Assembly (NCBI GenBank): GCA_021821195.1
Contig: JAKACT010000003.1
Coordinates: 62,001 to 126,000 of the forward strand
From: Pseudomonadota bacterium
Lineage (GTDB): Bacteria; Pseudomonadota; Gammaproteobacteria; Xanthomonadales; Xanthomonadaceae
Direction of reading: 5' to 3'
Length of the DNA stretch: 64,000 nt
Position 1 is the first letter of the stretch. The number at the start of each line of letters is the position of its first letter. A program made the translations under genes and the position numbers. Positions 26,548 to 36,717 of this stretch are shown in pieces. The notes under the pieces were generated by a model. The model did no database searches. It worked only from the letters and a program-made list of their open reading frames with translations, and was not told the origin of the DNA.

Positions 26548-28053
26548 TCACACGCCGACCAGTAACCGCAAAAGCGGCATCTGCCGCACCCACATAGCAA
26601 GCCGGTGACCTGTATCTAACCGCAATACCAACCCACGCAAACTCCAAACCGCACCCAATAACGCAACCACGCCACCCAGCGCCATCGCAGGGAAGTCCGG
26701 CAACAACCGATTGGCGGCGAATGCCACACACATCAGCGCGCCGGAGAGCAGCATCATCCGCAGCACGGACGCGGACCAGCGGAACCCGATCAAGCGGCGC
26801 CCTACCCACGCCATGCCTGCCGTGTAGAACAGGTAGCACAGGGCGAAGGCGTACGCCGCACCGATGACCCCATGCCGTGGCACCAGCCATGTCGCCAACA
26901 AGGCTTGGATGGCCAGGAACGTGGCCTCGGTCGCCATGAACCAGCGTCCTGCCCCCAACGACAGCTGGATGAATGCCATCGGCCAGGACAGCACCCGTCC
27001 GAACACGCCCAGCAACATCCACACCAACACATCCGCCGCAGGCGCGAACTTGACCGAGTACAGCGCCCAGACCACCCATTTCGCGAACACCAGCGTGGCC
27101 AGCAGCCCCGGTACCGCCAACAGGATGCCGATTTCGGTCTGCTCGTTGACGGCACGAATGGCTGCCTCGCGATCGTGGATCACCGAGGTCAGGCGCGGAT
27201 AGAAATCGGCCCCCATTGCCCCCAGCACGAAGCCCGCGAACATGCCGGACAGCGCCCAGGCTGCTTGGTAGATCCCTGCAGCATCCACGCCCCAGGTGCG
27301 CGAGATCAGCGTGCGCGTGTACAGATCCAGCGCGAGCGTCAGCACCCCGCTCCACATCATCGCCACGCCCAAGCCCAGCAAGGGCCTGGCCTCTGCCAAT
27401 GCCTGCGACCAGTCCATCGCCACGGCCGGCACTTCCACGCGCCGTGCGAACCACCAACTGCACAGCAAGGTGATTGCCGCGTTCGCCAGCAGCACCGGCA
27501 CGATGCCGTCCTCGCGCAGCCAGGCGTACAGACCGATGGTGATAGCGGTGTTCAGTAACGCCGCGGCCACCTGCACGCGGGCGATGTCGCCGATCCGGCG
27601 CAAGCCCTGCAACAGACCCAACTGCCCATTGCTGACCGCGGTGAGCAGCAGCATGCCACCCAGAACCGCCAACGCCCATGCATGTTGCGTGGACTCGAAC
27701 ATCAGCCGGCTCAAGGGCAGTGCCAGCGCGATGGAGGCCAGCCAGCCCAACAGGCCGGTCGCCCATACCAGCCGCCGCAACATGCGGATGGTGCGCGCGA
27801 CCGCCAGCGGATCATCCTTGCCCTGCGCCTGGGCGATGGCGCGCACTGCGCTGCCCTGCAAGCCAAGGCCGGTGACGGTGCCCAGCAGACTGGTGGCCGA
27901 GGTGTACAACCCGATCACACCCACGCCCGCCGGCCCCAAGAGCACCGCCACCACCTTCACCCGCAACAGGGCGACGAGGTAATGGATCGCCTGCGCGCCG
28001 CCCATGATGGAAGACGAACGCAGAATTTGGCCGTAGGAATTGCCTTGGGACAT
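26548..28053 (-). CDS. wzx: O-unit flippase Wzx (MOP superfamily)
   Basis: 501 residues with 12 or more predicted hydrophobic helices. The N-terminal ILRSSSIMGGAQAIHYLVALLRVK is typical of Wzx/RfbX transporters, as is GPAGVGVIGLYTSATSLLG. It should flip undecaprenyl-linked repeat units across the inner membrane for polymerisation by the Wzy at 24339. It follows the aminotransferase gene by 4 bases and precedes 89 non-coding bases. GC content returns to the level of the flanks here, marking the upstream edge of the AT-rich patch. Confidence 0.9.
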   Translation of the reverse strand: MSQGNSYGQILRSSSIMGGAQAIHYLVALLRVKVVAVLLGPAGVGVIGLYTSATSLLGTVTGLGLQGSAVRAIAQAQGKDDPLAVARTIRMLRRLVWATGLLGWLASIALALPLSRLMFESTQHAWALAVLGGMLLLTAVSNGQLGLLQGLRRIGDIARVQVAAALLNTAITIGLYAWLREDGIVPVLLANAAITLLCSWWFARRVEVPAVAMDWSQALAEARPLLGLGVAMMWSGVLTLALDLYTRTLISRTWGVDAAGIYQAAWALSGMFAGFVLGAMGADFYPRLTSVIHDREAAIRAVNEQTEIGILLAVPGLLATLVFAKWVVWALYSVKFAPAADVLVWMLLGVFGRVLSWPMAFIQLSLGAGRWFMATEATFLAIQALLATWLVPRHGVIGAAYAFALCYLFYTAGMAWVGRRLIGFRWSASVLRMMLLSGALMCVAFAANRLLPDFPAMALGGVVALLGAVWSLRGLVLRLDTGHRLAMWVRQMPLLRLLVGV

Positions 28054-28057
28054 GGGA

Positions 28058-29152
28058 TCAGGCGGCTGCCCGGACCGCCCTGATCACCCGGGCCACGTCA
28101 TCCATCGCTAGATTCGGCCCTATCGGCAAGCTCAACACCTCATCCGCAATTCCCGATGCGATCGGAAACGCTTCCGGCGCAAAACCGCCATTCGAATACG
28201 CAACCTGCCTGTGCGGGGGAATCGGGTAATGGATCAACGTGTGGACACCCGCCTCTTGCAGGCGCTGCTGCAATTCATCGCGCTGCGGGTGCCGCACCAC
28301 GAACAGGTGCCAGGCCGGGGAGACCCATTCCGGCACATGCGGCAGCACCAGACCGCTGCCTTCCAAACCCTTCAGGTATGTGGCCGCTACGTCGGCACGC
28401 CGCGCATTCCATGCATCCAGATGCGCCAGCTTGACCCGCAGCACCGCGGCTTGGAGCGGATCCAGGCGGCTGTTGTAACCCTGCACCTCGTTGACGTATT
28501 TCACCCGCGAGCCGTAGTTCCGCAGCACGCGGATGCGATCCGCAAGTTCCGGAGCATTCGTAGTGACCGCACCGCCATCGCCCAGCGCGCCCAGGTTCTT
28601 GCCGGGGTAGAAGCTCCATGCCACCGCATCGCCATGCGCACCGATGCGCTGACCCTTGTAGCGGGCGCCATGCGCCTGCGCGCCATCCTCCAGCACTCGC
28701 AAACCGTGCTTGCGGGCGATGGCCAGAATCGGATCCATGTCCGCCGGCTGCCCGTAGAGGTGCACCGGCAGGATGACCTTGGTGCGCGGAGTGATGGCGG
28801 CTTCGATCAATGATGGATCGATGTTGTAAGTGCGCGCATCCGGCTCCACCGGAACCGGCGTCGCCCCGCACTGGCTGACCGCCAGCCAAGTGGCGATGTA
28901 GGTGTTGGACGGGACGATCACCTCATCGCCGGGTCCCACGTCCATTGCGCGCAGGGCCAGGTGCAGGGCGTCCAGGCCATTGGCCAGGCCGACGCAGTGG
29001 TGGGCTTCGCAATAGGCCGCATAGTCGGCTTCAAAGGCGTCCACTTCCGGGCCGAGGATGTACCAGCCCGAATCCACCACGCGTGCGATGGCGGTGGTGA
29101 TTTCCTCGCGCAGTTCGATGTGCGGGGCTTTCAGGTCGAGGAACGGAATCAT
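28058..29152 (-). CDS. Sugar aminotransferase, FdtB/QdtB/WxcK-like (DegT family)
   Basis: 364 residues. The PLP lysine is in [16 protein letters not shown] (about residue 188) and the PLP aspartate in [13 protein letters not shown] (about 161). It resembles the 3-aminotransferases that act on dTDP-3-keto-6-deoxyhexoses. The next upstream gene (overlap ATGA) encodes the isomerase-acetyltransferase fusion that would supply the 3-keto substrate and then acetylate the amine. With rmlA and rmlB this completes a dTDP-3-acetamido-3,6-dideoxyhexose pathway. The stereochemistry (Fuc3NAc or Qui3NAc) cannot be read by eye. Confidence 0.88.
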   Translation of the reverse strand: MIPFLDLKAPHIELREEITTAIARVVDSGWYILGPEVDAFEADYAAYCEAHHCVGLANGLDALHLALRAMDVGPGDEVIVPSNTYIATWLAVSQCGATPVPVEPDARTYNIDPSLIEAAITPRTKVILPVHLYGQPADMDPILAIARKHGLRVLEDGAQAHGARYKGQRIGAHGDAVAWSFYPGKNLGALGDGGAVTTNAPELADRIRVLRNYGSRVKYVNEVQGYNSRLDPLQAAVLRVKLAHLDAWNARRADVAATYLKGLEGSGLVLPHVPEWVSPAWHLFVVRHPQRDELQQRLQEAGVHTLIHYPIPPHRQVAYSNGGFAPEAFPIASGIADEVLSLPIGPNLAMDDVARVIRAVRAAA

Positions 29153-30069
29153 GCCGATGCGTCCACGATCTTGCGGAACTCATCGTAGTCCCGGATGTAG
29201 TCGGCGTTGTCGTAATAGTGGGAGGCGAAGACCAGCAAGACTGCATCCTCCGAATACTTGTATTGGATCCCCCACGTCAGCGGCGGAAGGTGTAGGCCGA
29301 TGTCCGGGCGATCCAGCAGGAATTCGCGACGCGTCCTGCCATCGTCAGCGACCACACTGACCCTCCCACTGACGCATATCAGGAATTGATGACATTCGCG
29401 ATGTGCATGCGCGCCACGTGTCTCGACGCTTGGGACATCGAACACCATGAAATATCGCTTGGCTAGAAATGGAATCGAGCGTTCGAATTCCCCTACTGTC
29501 AGGCTGCCACGGATGTCGACCACCTTTGGCAACTGGTGCAACCGCGGATCGGCTGTAAGTGGTGGGGATTCTGCATCTTTCAAATTCGATGGCGTATCCG
29601 GCTCCGCATCCACATACCCCACGATTCGCGCGGGATTGCCAATGACAATCGCGTTCGGCGGGACAGAACGGGTAACAACTGAGCCTGCCCCTACCATCGC
29701 CTGCCTGCCAACCTTGATACCGGGCAGGATGGTGGCATTGGCACCTATCGAGGCGCCGGCATCAATCTCTGTTGTCGAGAATGTTTCAGGGTATTGTTTA
29801 CTTCGAGGAAACTTGTCATTTGTGAAGGTGACATTCGGTCCGATGAATACGTCATCACCGATCCGAATCCCATCCCATAATTGAACGCCCGATTTCACCG
29901 TGACCCGTTTTCCCAGTATCACGTCGTTTTCGATCAGGCAGTGGGAACAGATGTTGCAGTCTTCCCCAATCACGGCGTTAGGCAGGACTACCACGTATTG
30001 CCAGATTCGTGTCCCATTGCCGATGATTCTTGACTGGACGTCCGCGGACGAATGAATACTGAGGGCCAT
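29149..30069 (-). CDS. wxcM: Bifunctional N-acetyltransferase / dTDP-6-deoxy-hexose 3,4-ketoisomerase (WxcM/FdtD-like)
   Basis: 306 residues with two domains. Residues about 1-150 form a left-handed beta-helix of hexapeptide repeats ([55 protein letters not shown]), a 3-N-acetyltransferase. Residues about 170-306 are a cupin with the catalytic [11 protein letters not shown] motif of FdtA/QdtA 3,4-ketoisomerases. Fusions in this order are known as WxcM in Xanthomonas and FdtD in Shewanella. The enzyme performs the first and last step around the aminotransferase downstream. Upstream are 106 non-coding bases and then a truncated dehydrogenase. Confidence 0.92.
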   Translation of the reverse strand: MALSIHSSADVQSRIIGNGTRIWQYVVVLPNAVIGEDCNICSHCLIENDVILGKRVTVKSGVQLWDGIRIGDDVFIGPNVTFTNDKFPRSKQYPETFSTTEIDAGASIGANATILPGIKVGRQAMVGAGSVVTRSVPPNAIVIGNPARIVGYVDAEPDTPSNLKDAESPPLTADPRLHQLPKVVDIRGSLTVGEFERSIPFLAKRYFMVFDVPSVETRGAHAHRECHQFLICVSGRVSVVADDGRTRREFLLDRPDIGLHLPPLTWGIQYKYSEDAVLLVFASHYYDNADYIRDYDEFRKIVDASA

Positions 30070-30175
30070 GGAAGTTCCATACTATTGAGGCGGACAAGTT
30101 CAGTAGCCGCTAAATCGCCATCGGAATTATTTGCTCACCTACATTTCCCTATCCATAAGGAAATATAGGCGCCAG

Positions 30176-30721
30176 TTACAACCGCCCATCCACCGCATCC
30201 CGCGGCAGCACGTACTTCACGTCGAACACCACGTTGCCCTCCGCTTTGCCGTAGGCGCGCACGCCTTCGCCACCCAGTTCGCAGAATTGGCGGTGTCCCA
30301 CCGCCACCACGACCGCGTCGTAGCCGCCCTGCTCCGGCGTCGCGATCGGGCTGATGCCGTACTCGTGCTGCGCTTCGGCTGCATCCACCCACGGGTCATG
30401 CACGTCCACGCGGGCGTTGTACCCCTGCAGGGCGGCAACGATGTCCACCACGCGGGTATTGCGCAGATCCGGGCAGTTCTCCTTGAAGGCCAGGCCCAGG
30501 ATCAGGATGCGGGCATTCACCGGGTTGATGCCCTTGCGCACCATCAGCTTGATGACCTGGTCGGCCACATAGACGCCCATGCCGTCGTTGGTGCGGCGGC
30601 CGGCCAGGATGACCTGCGGGTGGTGGCCCACTTCCTGCGCTTTATGGGTCAGGTAGTGCGGCTCCACGCGGTGGGAGCCATGCGTGCGCTGGGTGGGGAA
30701 GTACTCTGGTTGCAGCATCAT
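30176..30721 (-). pseudogene. Truncated second copy of the UDP-HexNAc dehydrogenase (C-terminal third)
   Basis: About 165 codons match, without a gap, the C-terminus of the complete dehydrogenase at 32276-33670 (constant offset of 2100 bases). The match begins just after the catalytic GGHC segment, so there is no active-site cysteine and no NAD domain. The preceding 20 codons are unrelated and share ATGA with the ATPase stop. Identity is uneven: 60/60 bases at 30481-30540, 57/60 in the next block, but only about 45/60 near the stop, so it is not a simple recent duplication. It cannot make an active dehydrogenase. Confidence 0.9.
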
Positions 30722-32193
30722 GGGGCCAGCCCCTCGGTCAGGTCGTGCAGGTCCTGCGGGATGACGCCCAGGCCGGCCAATTCACTGCGCAGACCGGGTG
30801 TGATGTGGGGCGCGATGGCGGCGTATTCCAACGTCCAGTCCGCGAACCGGGGGTGGGCCGCAAGGAAGCGCGCGCCGTGCGTGCGCAGGGTGTGGATGGC
30901 ACCGGGCAGGCGCGCCGGGTTGCGCTTGCAGGTGGCCAGGCGCAACCGGTGGCTGTCTTCGTCCACTGCGACCAGGTCGATTTCCACGTTGCTGCGGTCC
31001 CAGTATCCGTGGATGCGCTGGCTCAGGTTGAAATCTCCCAGTCCCCGGCGGCTCCGCTCCTGGTACAGCTGGGCGGCGAGGTCTTCCAACGCGTGACCTT
31101 CGCTTTCCTGCAGCCGTTCGTCCGACTGGGCGATGAGTTCATGCATCGGCCTGAATGCCACGGAGGAGACCGGCCGCTGCAGGGCGTGCAGCCAGGCGCG
31201 CAGGAAGTTGTCGCGAATGTAGTAGCGCCCGCTGCGGGCGCGCGGCGGCGCGAAAACCGGCAGCCTGCGTTCGATCATGCGGTAACGCTCGGCCAGGATC
31301 TTGAGGTAGCCACCGACCTGGCGCGCATCGCCCGGGCCGCTGAGTGCGGCCAGGGCGGCTTCGATGTCCGCGTTGGAACATCCGGGGTGGGCTGCAAGGT
31401 ATTGCAGCACCATGTCGTAGCGGCCGCGCAGTTCGCGCAGGAACCAGTTGTCGGCCTCGCCACGCAGCGGCGAAGAGCTGGCGAAGAACAGGCGTTCCAG
31501 CGCTTCGCGGCGGCCGCTTGCAAGGACGCCCTGCTCGTAGGCGTCACGGTAGAACTTGGGCACGCCCTCGAACAGGTTCCAGAAGAACAGCAGCCTGTTC
31601 GGGTCGTTGTCGGCGTGGGTGTGCAGGATCTCGAGGATCGAGGCGATATCCAGATGGTCCAGGTGGAGCACATCGGTCACGCGATTGAACAGCGGCGCGT
31701 CGCGGTCTTCCAGCAGCGCGGTCATTTCCGCGTGCAGGGAGCCGAGCACGATCAGCCCGCCCGGCACGGTGCCGGCCTGGGCCGCCAGCCCGTCCACTTC
31801 CGCCTGCAACATGGAGCAGAAGTCGAACAACGGGCGGCGATGGAAATACTGGAATTCGTCCAACGCCACCACGTAGCCCGCCCTGGCCAGCCGGCCGATC
31901 AGGCTTGCCAGTCCTGCCAGCCCGTCGGCACGGTCATCGATGCCGAAGGTCTCCAGATAGGCGTTGCATGCAGCCACCACGCCCGCGGGATCCGAATCGG
32001 GAATCTGGATGTACAGCGTACGGGTGATGCCTGCGCGCTGCAGCGCCTGCTGGATCAGCGTGGTTTTGCCGATGCGGCGGCGGCCCGAGATCTGCATGAA
32101 GAACCAGCGCCCGCGCGCCAGGACCTGCTCCAGCTGCTGGAGTTCGATCTGGCGGCCATAGAAGGACCAAGGCTGGAGGTGGGATGCGGGCAC
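30718..32193 (-). CDS. AAA-type ATPase with C-terminal DUF234-like domain
   Basis: 491 residues, GTG start at 32193. The Walker A loop is GRRRIGKTTLI (about residues 37-47), Walker B is VVALDEFQYF (about 109-118) and FYGRQIELQQLEQVL is the usual front segment of these archaeal-type ATPases. The middle holds a winged-helix part (about 265-320). The C-terminal domain has EIDLVAV (about 409) and TCKRN, resembling the PD-(D/E)XK fold of DUF234, but the position expected to be E of E-x-K is threonine, so nuclease activity is doubtful. It is out of place in a polysaccharide operon and lies between a dehydrogenase gene and its partial copy. Function unknown; similar ATPases are often linked with mobile or defence DNA. 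Confidence 0.85.
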   Translation of the reverse strand: MPASHLQPWSFYGRQIELQQLEQVLARGRWFFMQISGRRRIGKTTLIQQALQRAGITRTLYIQIPDSDPAGVVAACNAYLETFGIDDRADGLAGLASLIGRLARAGYVVALDEFQYFHRRPLFDFCSMLQAEVDGLAAQAGTVPGGLIVLGSLHAEMTALLEDRDAPLFNRVTDVLHLDHLDIASILEILHTHADNDPNRLLFFWNLFEGVPKFYRDAYEQGVLASGRREALERLFFASSSPLRGEADNWFLRELRGRYDMVLQYLAAHPGCSNADIEAALAALSGPGDARQVGGYLKILAERYRMIERRLPVFAPPRARSGRYYIRDNFLRAWLHALQRPVSSVAFRPMHELIAQSDERLQESEGHALEDLAAQLYQERSRRGLGDFNLSQRIHGYWDRSNVEIDLVAVDEDSHRLRLATCKRNPARLPGAIHTLRTHGARFLAAHPRFADWTLEYAAIAPHITPGLRSELAGLGVIPQDLHDLTEGLAP

Positions 32194-32275
32194 GCCGGAA
32201 GGGTAACTTAAAAAGGATTAAATAATTCCACTCATCGACTCAAGTGTCTGTTTTCATTGACTTTTTGTCGGAACG

Positions 32276-33666
<1,391 letters not shown>

Positions 33667-33670
<4 letters not shown>

Positions 33671-34068
33671 TCCCTGGGTTCCGGATGCGTTTGGCGGGGG
33701 GACGGAGGTGCCAACCGCGGCGGTTCGCCCGGCGCGGCCTCCAGTTCGTCTTGCAGGTGCTGGATTTCCAGCCGCAGGCGGTCGTACTCGTCCATCTTGC
33801 GGGCGAGGAACCTGCGGGTGAGCTGGAGCTTGGCTTCCAACCCGCTGGGGGTCAGCAGGTAGGCATAGCCCAGCTTGTGCGGGTTGCGGCTGAAATTGCC
33901 GGCTTTCACCCAGCCCTTGTCGATCAGGGCGCGCAGGGCGTAATTGATCCTGCCCAGCGAAACGCCGGTGTCGCGCGCCAGTTCGCGCTGGCTGGCCTGC
34001 GGGGAATCCGCCAGGCGCCGCAGCAGGGCCACGCTCAGTTCGTCGGCGTTGTGGGGCAGCGAGGGCAT
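33667..34068 (-). CDS. MarR-type EPS-associated transcriptional regulator
   Basis: 133 residues from the ATG at 34068 (a TTG at 34080 is also possible). The winged HTH is at about residues 10-75: [31 protein letters not shown] is the recognition unit and [15 protein letters not shown] the wing. A coiled-coil tail follows (about 85-115; [25 protein letters not shown]) and then a proline-rich end. This size and order match the EPS-associated MarR family that heads polysaccharide clusters in proteobacteria. It is the first gene of the cluster and overlaps the dehydrogenase by 4 bases, so it probably tunes the whole operon. Confidence 0.88.
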
Positions 34069-34246
34069 GCGTTCATCCAATGAACAAGCTGCGTACGGTA
34101 CTGCGCCTTGGCGGTGGGGGCAAGTTTGGGCCTGAGCTGCTGCGGGTGATGCAAGCTGGGGCGGCAGTTGGGAGGCGATGCGGAACCTTGGCGCACGGTG
34201 GCGGCCTCGAACAGCGCGAGCGCAAGTCACGCAACAACGACGCACT

Positions 34247-34281
34247 TAATCGGATTTTTTCCGATTATTTATGCATAATCG
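34247..34281. promoter_or_regulatory. Operator repeats of the AbiEi-AbiEii module
   Basis: TAATCGG (34247-34253) with CCGATTA (34261-34267), and CGATTAT (34262-34268) with ATAATCG (34275-34281), form two overlapping inverted repeats ending 7 bases before the AbiEi start. AbiEi proteins are known to repress their operon by binding inverted repeats upstream. Confidence 0.7.
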
Positions 34282-34288
34282 ATAGGCC

Positions 34289-34921
34289 ATGCCCGAGCCC
34301 AGTCTCCATCAGTTCGGCACCATCCCCTTCACGCACGGTGCGCTGCTGCCCGTGCTGAGGGAATACCGTCGCCCGAACGACAAGATTGCAGAGTGGCTGC
34401 GCCAAGGGGCGCTGGTGCCGGTCAAGCGCGGGTTGTACATCCGCGGAGGTACCGACCGCCCACCGTGCCTGCCGCTGGTGGCCAACCATCTTTACGGGCC
34501 CTCCTGCGTCTCGCTGGACTATGCACTGGCATGGCATGGGCTGATTCCGGAGCGCGTGCATGAGATCACCTCCGTCTGCACCGGCCGCGGCCGCGTCATC
34601 GACAACGTGCTGGGTCGGTTTTCCTACGTCCGCCTGCCCGCAAGCGTGTATCACCTTGGAATCGCCCAGGCCAGCGCCTCGCCGCAGGAAACCTTCCTCA
34701 TCGCCTCCCCGGCCAAGGCCCTGTGCGACAAGATCCTGCTCACCCCTCGGCTGCGCGCCACCACCCGCGTCGCCATGCAGCGTTTCCTCTTCGACGACCT
34801 GCGGATCGACGCCGACGCGCTGCGCCGCCTGGACCTCGATGTCGTTCGCGCCTACGCCGCCAGCGGCAGTAAGACCGCGCAGTTGCGCGCGTTGATGCAG
34901 TGCCTTGGGGCGCTGGCATGA
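34289..34921 (+). CDS. AbiEi-family antitoxin / transcriptional regulator (type IV TA)
   Basis: 210 residues. N-terminal winged HTH at about residues 15-55 (VLREYRRPNDKIAEWLRQGALVPVKRGLYI), then an AbiEi antitoxin domain with PSCVSLDYALAWHGLIPE (about 70-87) and the hallmark IASPAKALCDKILL (about 143-156). In type IV systems the antitoxin does not bind the toxin but opposes its effect and represses the promoter. It overlaps the toxin gene by 4 bases. Divergent from the EPS regulator. Confidence 0.93.
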   Translation: MPEPSLHQFGTIPFTHGALLPVLREYRRPNDKIAEWLRQGALVPVKRGLYIRGGTDRPPCLPLVANHLYGPSCVSLDYALAWHGLIPERVHEITSVCTGRGRVIDNVLGRFSYVRLPASVYHLGIAQASASPQETFLIASPAKALCDKILLTPRLRATTRVAMQRFLFDDLRIDADALRRLDLDVVRAYAASGSKTAQLRALMQCLGALA

Positions 34922-35739
34922 GCATCATCGAGCAGATGCTGGCGCGATACCCGGCTCAGGAGCGCGGGCACGCCCTGCGCGAGGTCATGCAGGAAATCGC
35001 GCTGGCCGGCCTGCAGCGCGGTGCCTTCTTCGACCGGGCGGCCTTCTATGGCGGTACCTGCCTGCGCATTTTCCACGGGCTGCCAAGGTTCTCGGAAGAC
35101 TTGGACTTCTCGCTGCTGGCGCCGGATCCCGGCTTCACCCTGGAACCGTACTTCGATGCCATGCGCCGGGAGTTCGCCGCATTCGGATTTGAAGTGGAAA
35201 TCACCGCGCACGCCAAATCGATTGAATCCGCCGTGGTGTCTGTCTTCGTCAAGCAAGGCACCTCCCTCTATGACGTGCAGGTGCGGGGCCAGCGCATCCT
35301 CAGGATCAAGTTCGAGGTAGACACCGACCCACCGCCCGGCTTCCTCACCGAAGAGCGCCTGCTGCTGCAGCCGTATTCCTTCTATGCCAAGTGCTACGCA
35401 CTACCGGACCTGCACGCCGGCAAGATGCACGCCCTGTTGTTCCGCAAATGGAAGAACCGGGTCAAGGGGCGCGACTGGTTCGACTTTGAGTGGTACGTGC
35501 GCCACGGTGTGCCGCTGCATCTGGCGCATCTGGAACAACGTGCCCGCCAAAGCGGGGACTGGAACGGGGCTGCGATGGATCGAGCAGGCCTGGGGCAACT
35601 GCTGCAACACCGCATCGACACCCTTGATATCGAACAGGCCCGTGCTGACGTGCGTCCGTTCCTGCGCGACGCCAGCGTGCTGGATATCTGGTCGCCTCGG
35701 TACTTTCGGGACCTCGCCGACAAGCTGGCATTCGCCTGA
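34918..35739 (+). CDS. AbiEii nucleotidyltransferase toxin
   Basis: 273 residues from the ATG at 34918 (ATGA overlap). The nucleotidyltransferase motif FYGGTCLRI (about residue 42) followed by SEDLDFSLL (about 58) has both aspartates. Downstream, KMHALLFRKWKNRVKGRDWFDFEWYV (about 169-194) contains the K and RDWFD of the AbiEii family. Expected to modify RNA (tRNA 3' ends in related MenT toxins), arresting growth on phage or stress signals; AbiE was first found as a phage-abortive system. Ends 27 bases from the 5'-nucleotidase stop. Confidence 0.94.
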   Translation: MSIIEQMLARYPAQERGHALREVMQEIALAGLQRGAFFDRAAFYGGTCLRIFHGLPRFSEDLDFSLLAPDPGFTLEPYFDAMRREFAAFGFEVEITAHAKSIESAVVSVFVKQGTSLYDVQVRGQRILRIKFEVDTDPPPGFLTEERLLLQPYSFYAKCYALPDLHAGKMHALLFRKWKNRVKGRDWFDFEWYVRHGVPLHLAHLEQRARQSGDWNGAAMDRAGLGQLLQHRIDTLDIEQARADVRPFLRDASVLDIWSPRYFRDLADKLAFA

Positions 35740-35746
35740 CCTGTCG

Positions 35747-35761
35747 CCGCCCACGGGGCGG
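35747..35761. terminator. Short hairpin between convergent genes
   Basis: CCGCCC (35747-35752) and GGGCGG (35756-35761) form a tight stem between the AbiEii and 5'-nucleotidase stops, without a T-run on either side. It may help ending transcription; weak evidence. Confidence 0.35.
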
Positions 35762-35766
35762 TGCGC

Positions 35767-36717
35767 CTATGAAGGATCCGAGGGCGCGGCCGGCGCGTTC
35801 GCCACCCCATGCGGCACATGGCCGGCGGCAACGTGGCGACGCGCGGAATCGATGTTGTGCGGGGAATCGTCGAAGAAGATGTCGGCGCCGAAGGCTTCCA
35901 GGAACGGGCCCTTTTCGCGGCCGCCGAGGAACAGCGCCTCGTCCAGGCGCACGTCCCATTCGCGCAGGGTGCGGATCACCCGCTCGTGCGCGGGTGCCGA
36001 ACGCGCGGTGACCAGCGCGGTGCGCAACGGCGAGGCTTCGCCGGGCGGAAATGCCGCCTGCAGGCCGTGCAGCGCCGCCAGGAAGCCGCGGAACGGGCCG
36101 CCGGACAGCGGTTCGCGCGCGCGTTCGGCCTCGTGGCGACCGAAGGCTTCCACGCCGTGCTCGCGCGAGACCCGCTCGCTCTCGTCGCCGAAGATCACCG
36201 CGTCGCCATCGAAGGCAATGCGCAGCTGCTGCTGGCGCGATTCGCTGGCCTTCTCCGGCAGGATGGTGGCGGCGGCCACGCCGGCTGCCAGCGCCTGCCC
36301 CACCGATTCCGGGTTGGCAGACAGGAACAGCTGCGCGCCGAACGGCTTGATGTAGGGCCAGACCGGAGCGCCGGCGGTGAAGGTGGCGCGGCGGATGTCC
36401 AGCCCGTGGTGCTGGATGGAATTGAACACGCGCAGGCCGGTGTCGGAGGAATTGCGCGACAGCAGGATCACTTCCACCCGCGGCGCGTCGGCCGGCGTGC
36501 CTTCGTTCAGCGCCAGCAGCTTGCGCACCAGCGGGAAGGCGATGCCCGGCGGCAGCACGTCGTCCTCGCGCTGGCGCTGGAATTCGGCGAACGCCAGGAT
36601 GCCCTCGCGCTCGAACAGCGCGTGGCTGTCCTCCATGTGGAACAGTGCCCGCGCGGTGATGGCCACCACCAGCGGCGGCGGCAGGCGGTCCGGGGACGGC
36701 GGCTGCGGCTCAGTCAT
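35767..36717 (-). CDS. 5'-nucleotidase (cytosolic type I-like family)
   Basis: 316 residues from the ATG at 36717, which shares 8 bases (ATGACTGA) with the stop of the GGDEF-EAL gene; ATGs at 36723 and 36738 are alternatives. It fits the family of AMP-type cytosolic 5'-nucleotidases: opening VVAITARALFHMEDSHALF (about residue 17), VILLSRNSSDTGLRVFNSI (about 85), IAFDGDAVIFGDESE (about 168) and DIFFDDSPHNIDSA (about 281). The DGD and DD residues are the haloacid-dehalogenase-like catalytic positions. Dephosphorylates nucleoside monophosphates. Confidence 0.87.
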   Translation of the reverse strand: MTEPQPPSPDRLPPPLVVAITARALFHMEDSHALFEREGILAFAEFQRQREDDVLPPGIAFPLVRKLLALNEGTPADAPRVEVILLSRNSSDTGLRVFNSIQHHGLDIRRATFTAGAPVWPYIKPFGAQLFLSANPESVGQALAAGVAAATILPEKASESRQQQLRIAFDGDAVIFGDESERVSREHGVEAFGRHEAERAREPLSGGPFRGFLAALHGLQAAFPPGEASPLRTALVTARSAPAHERVIRTLREWDVRLDEALFLGGREKGPFLEAFGADIFFDDSPHNIDSARRHVAAGHVPHGVANAPAAPSDPS

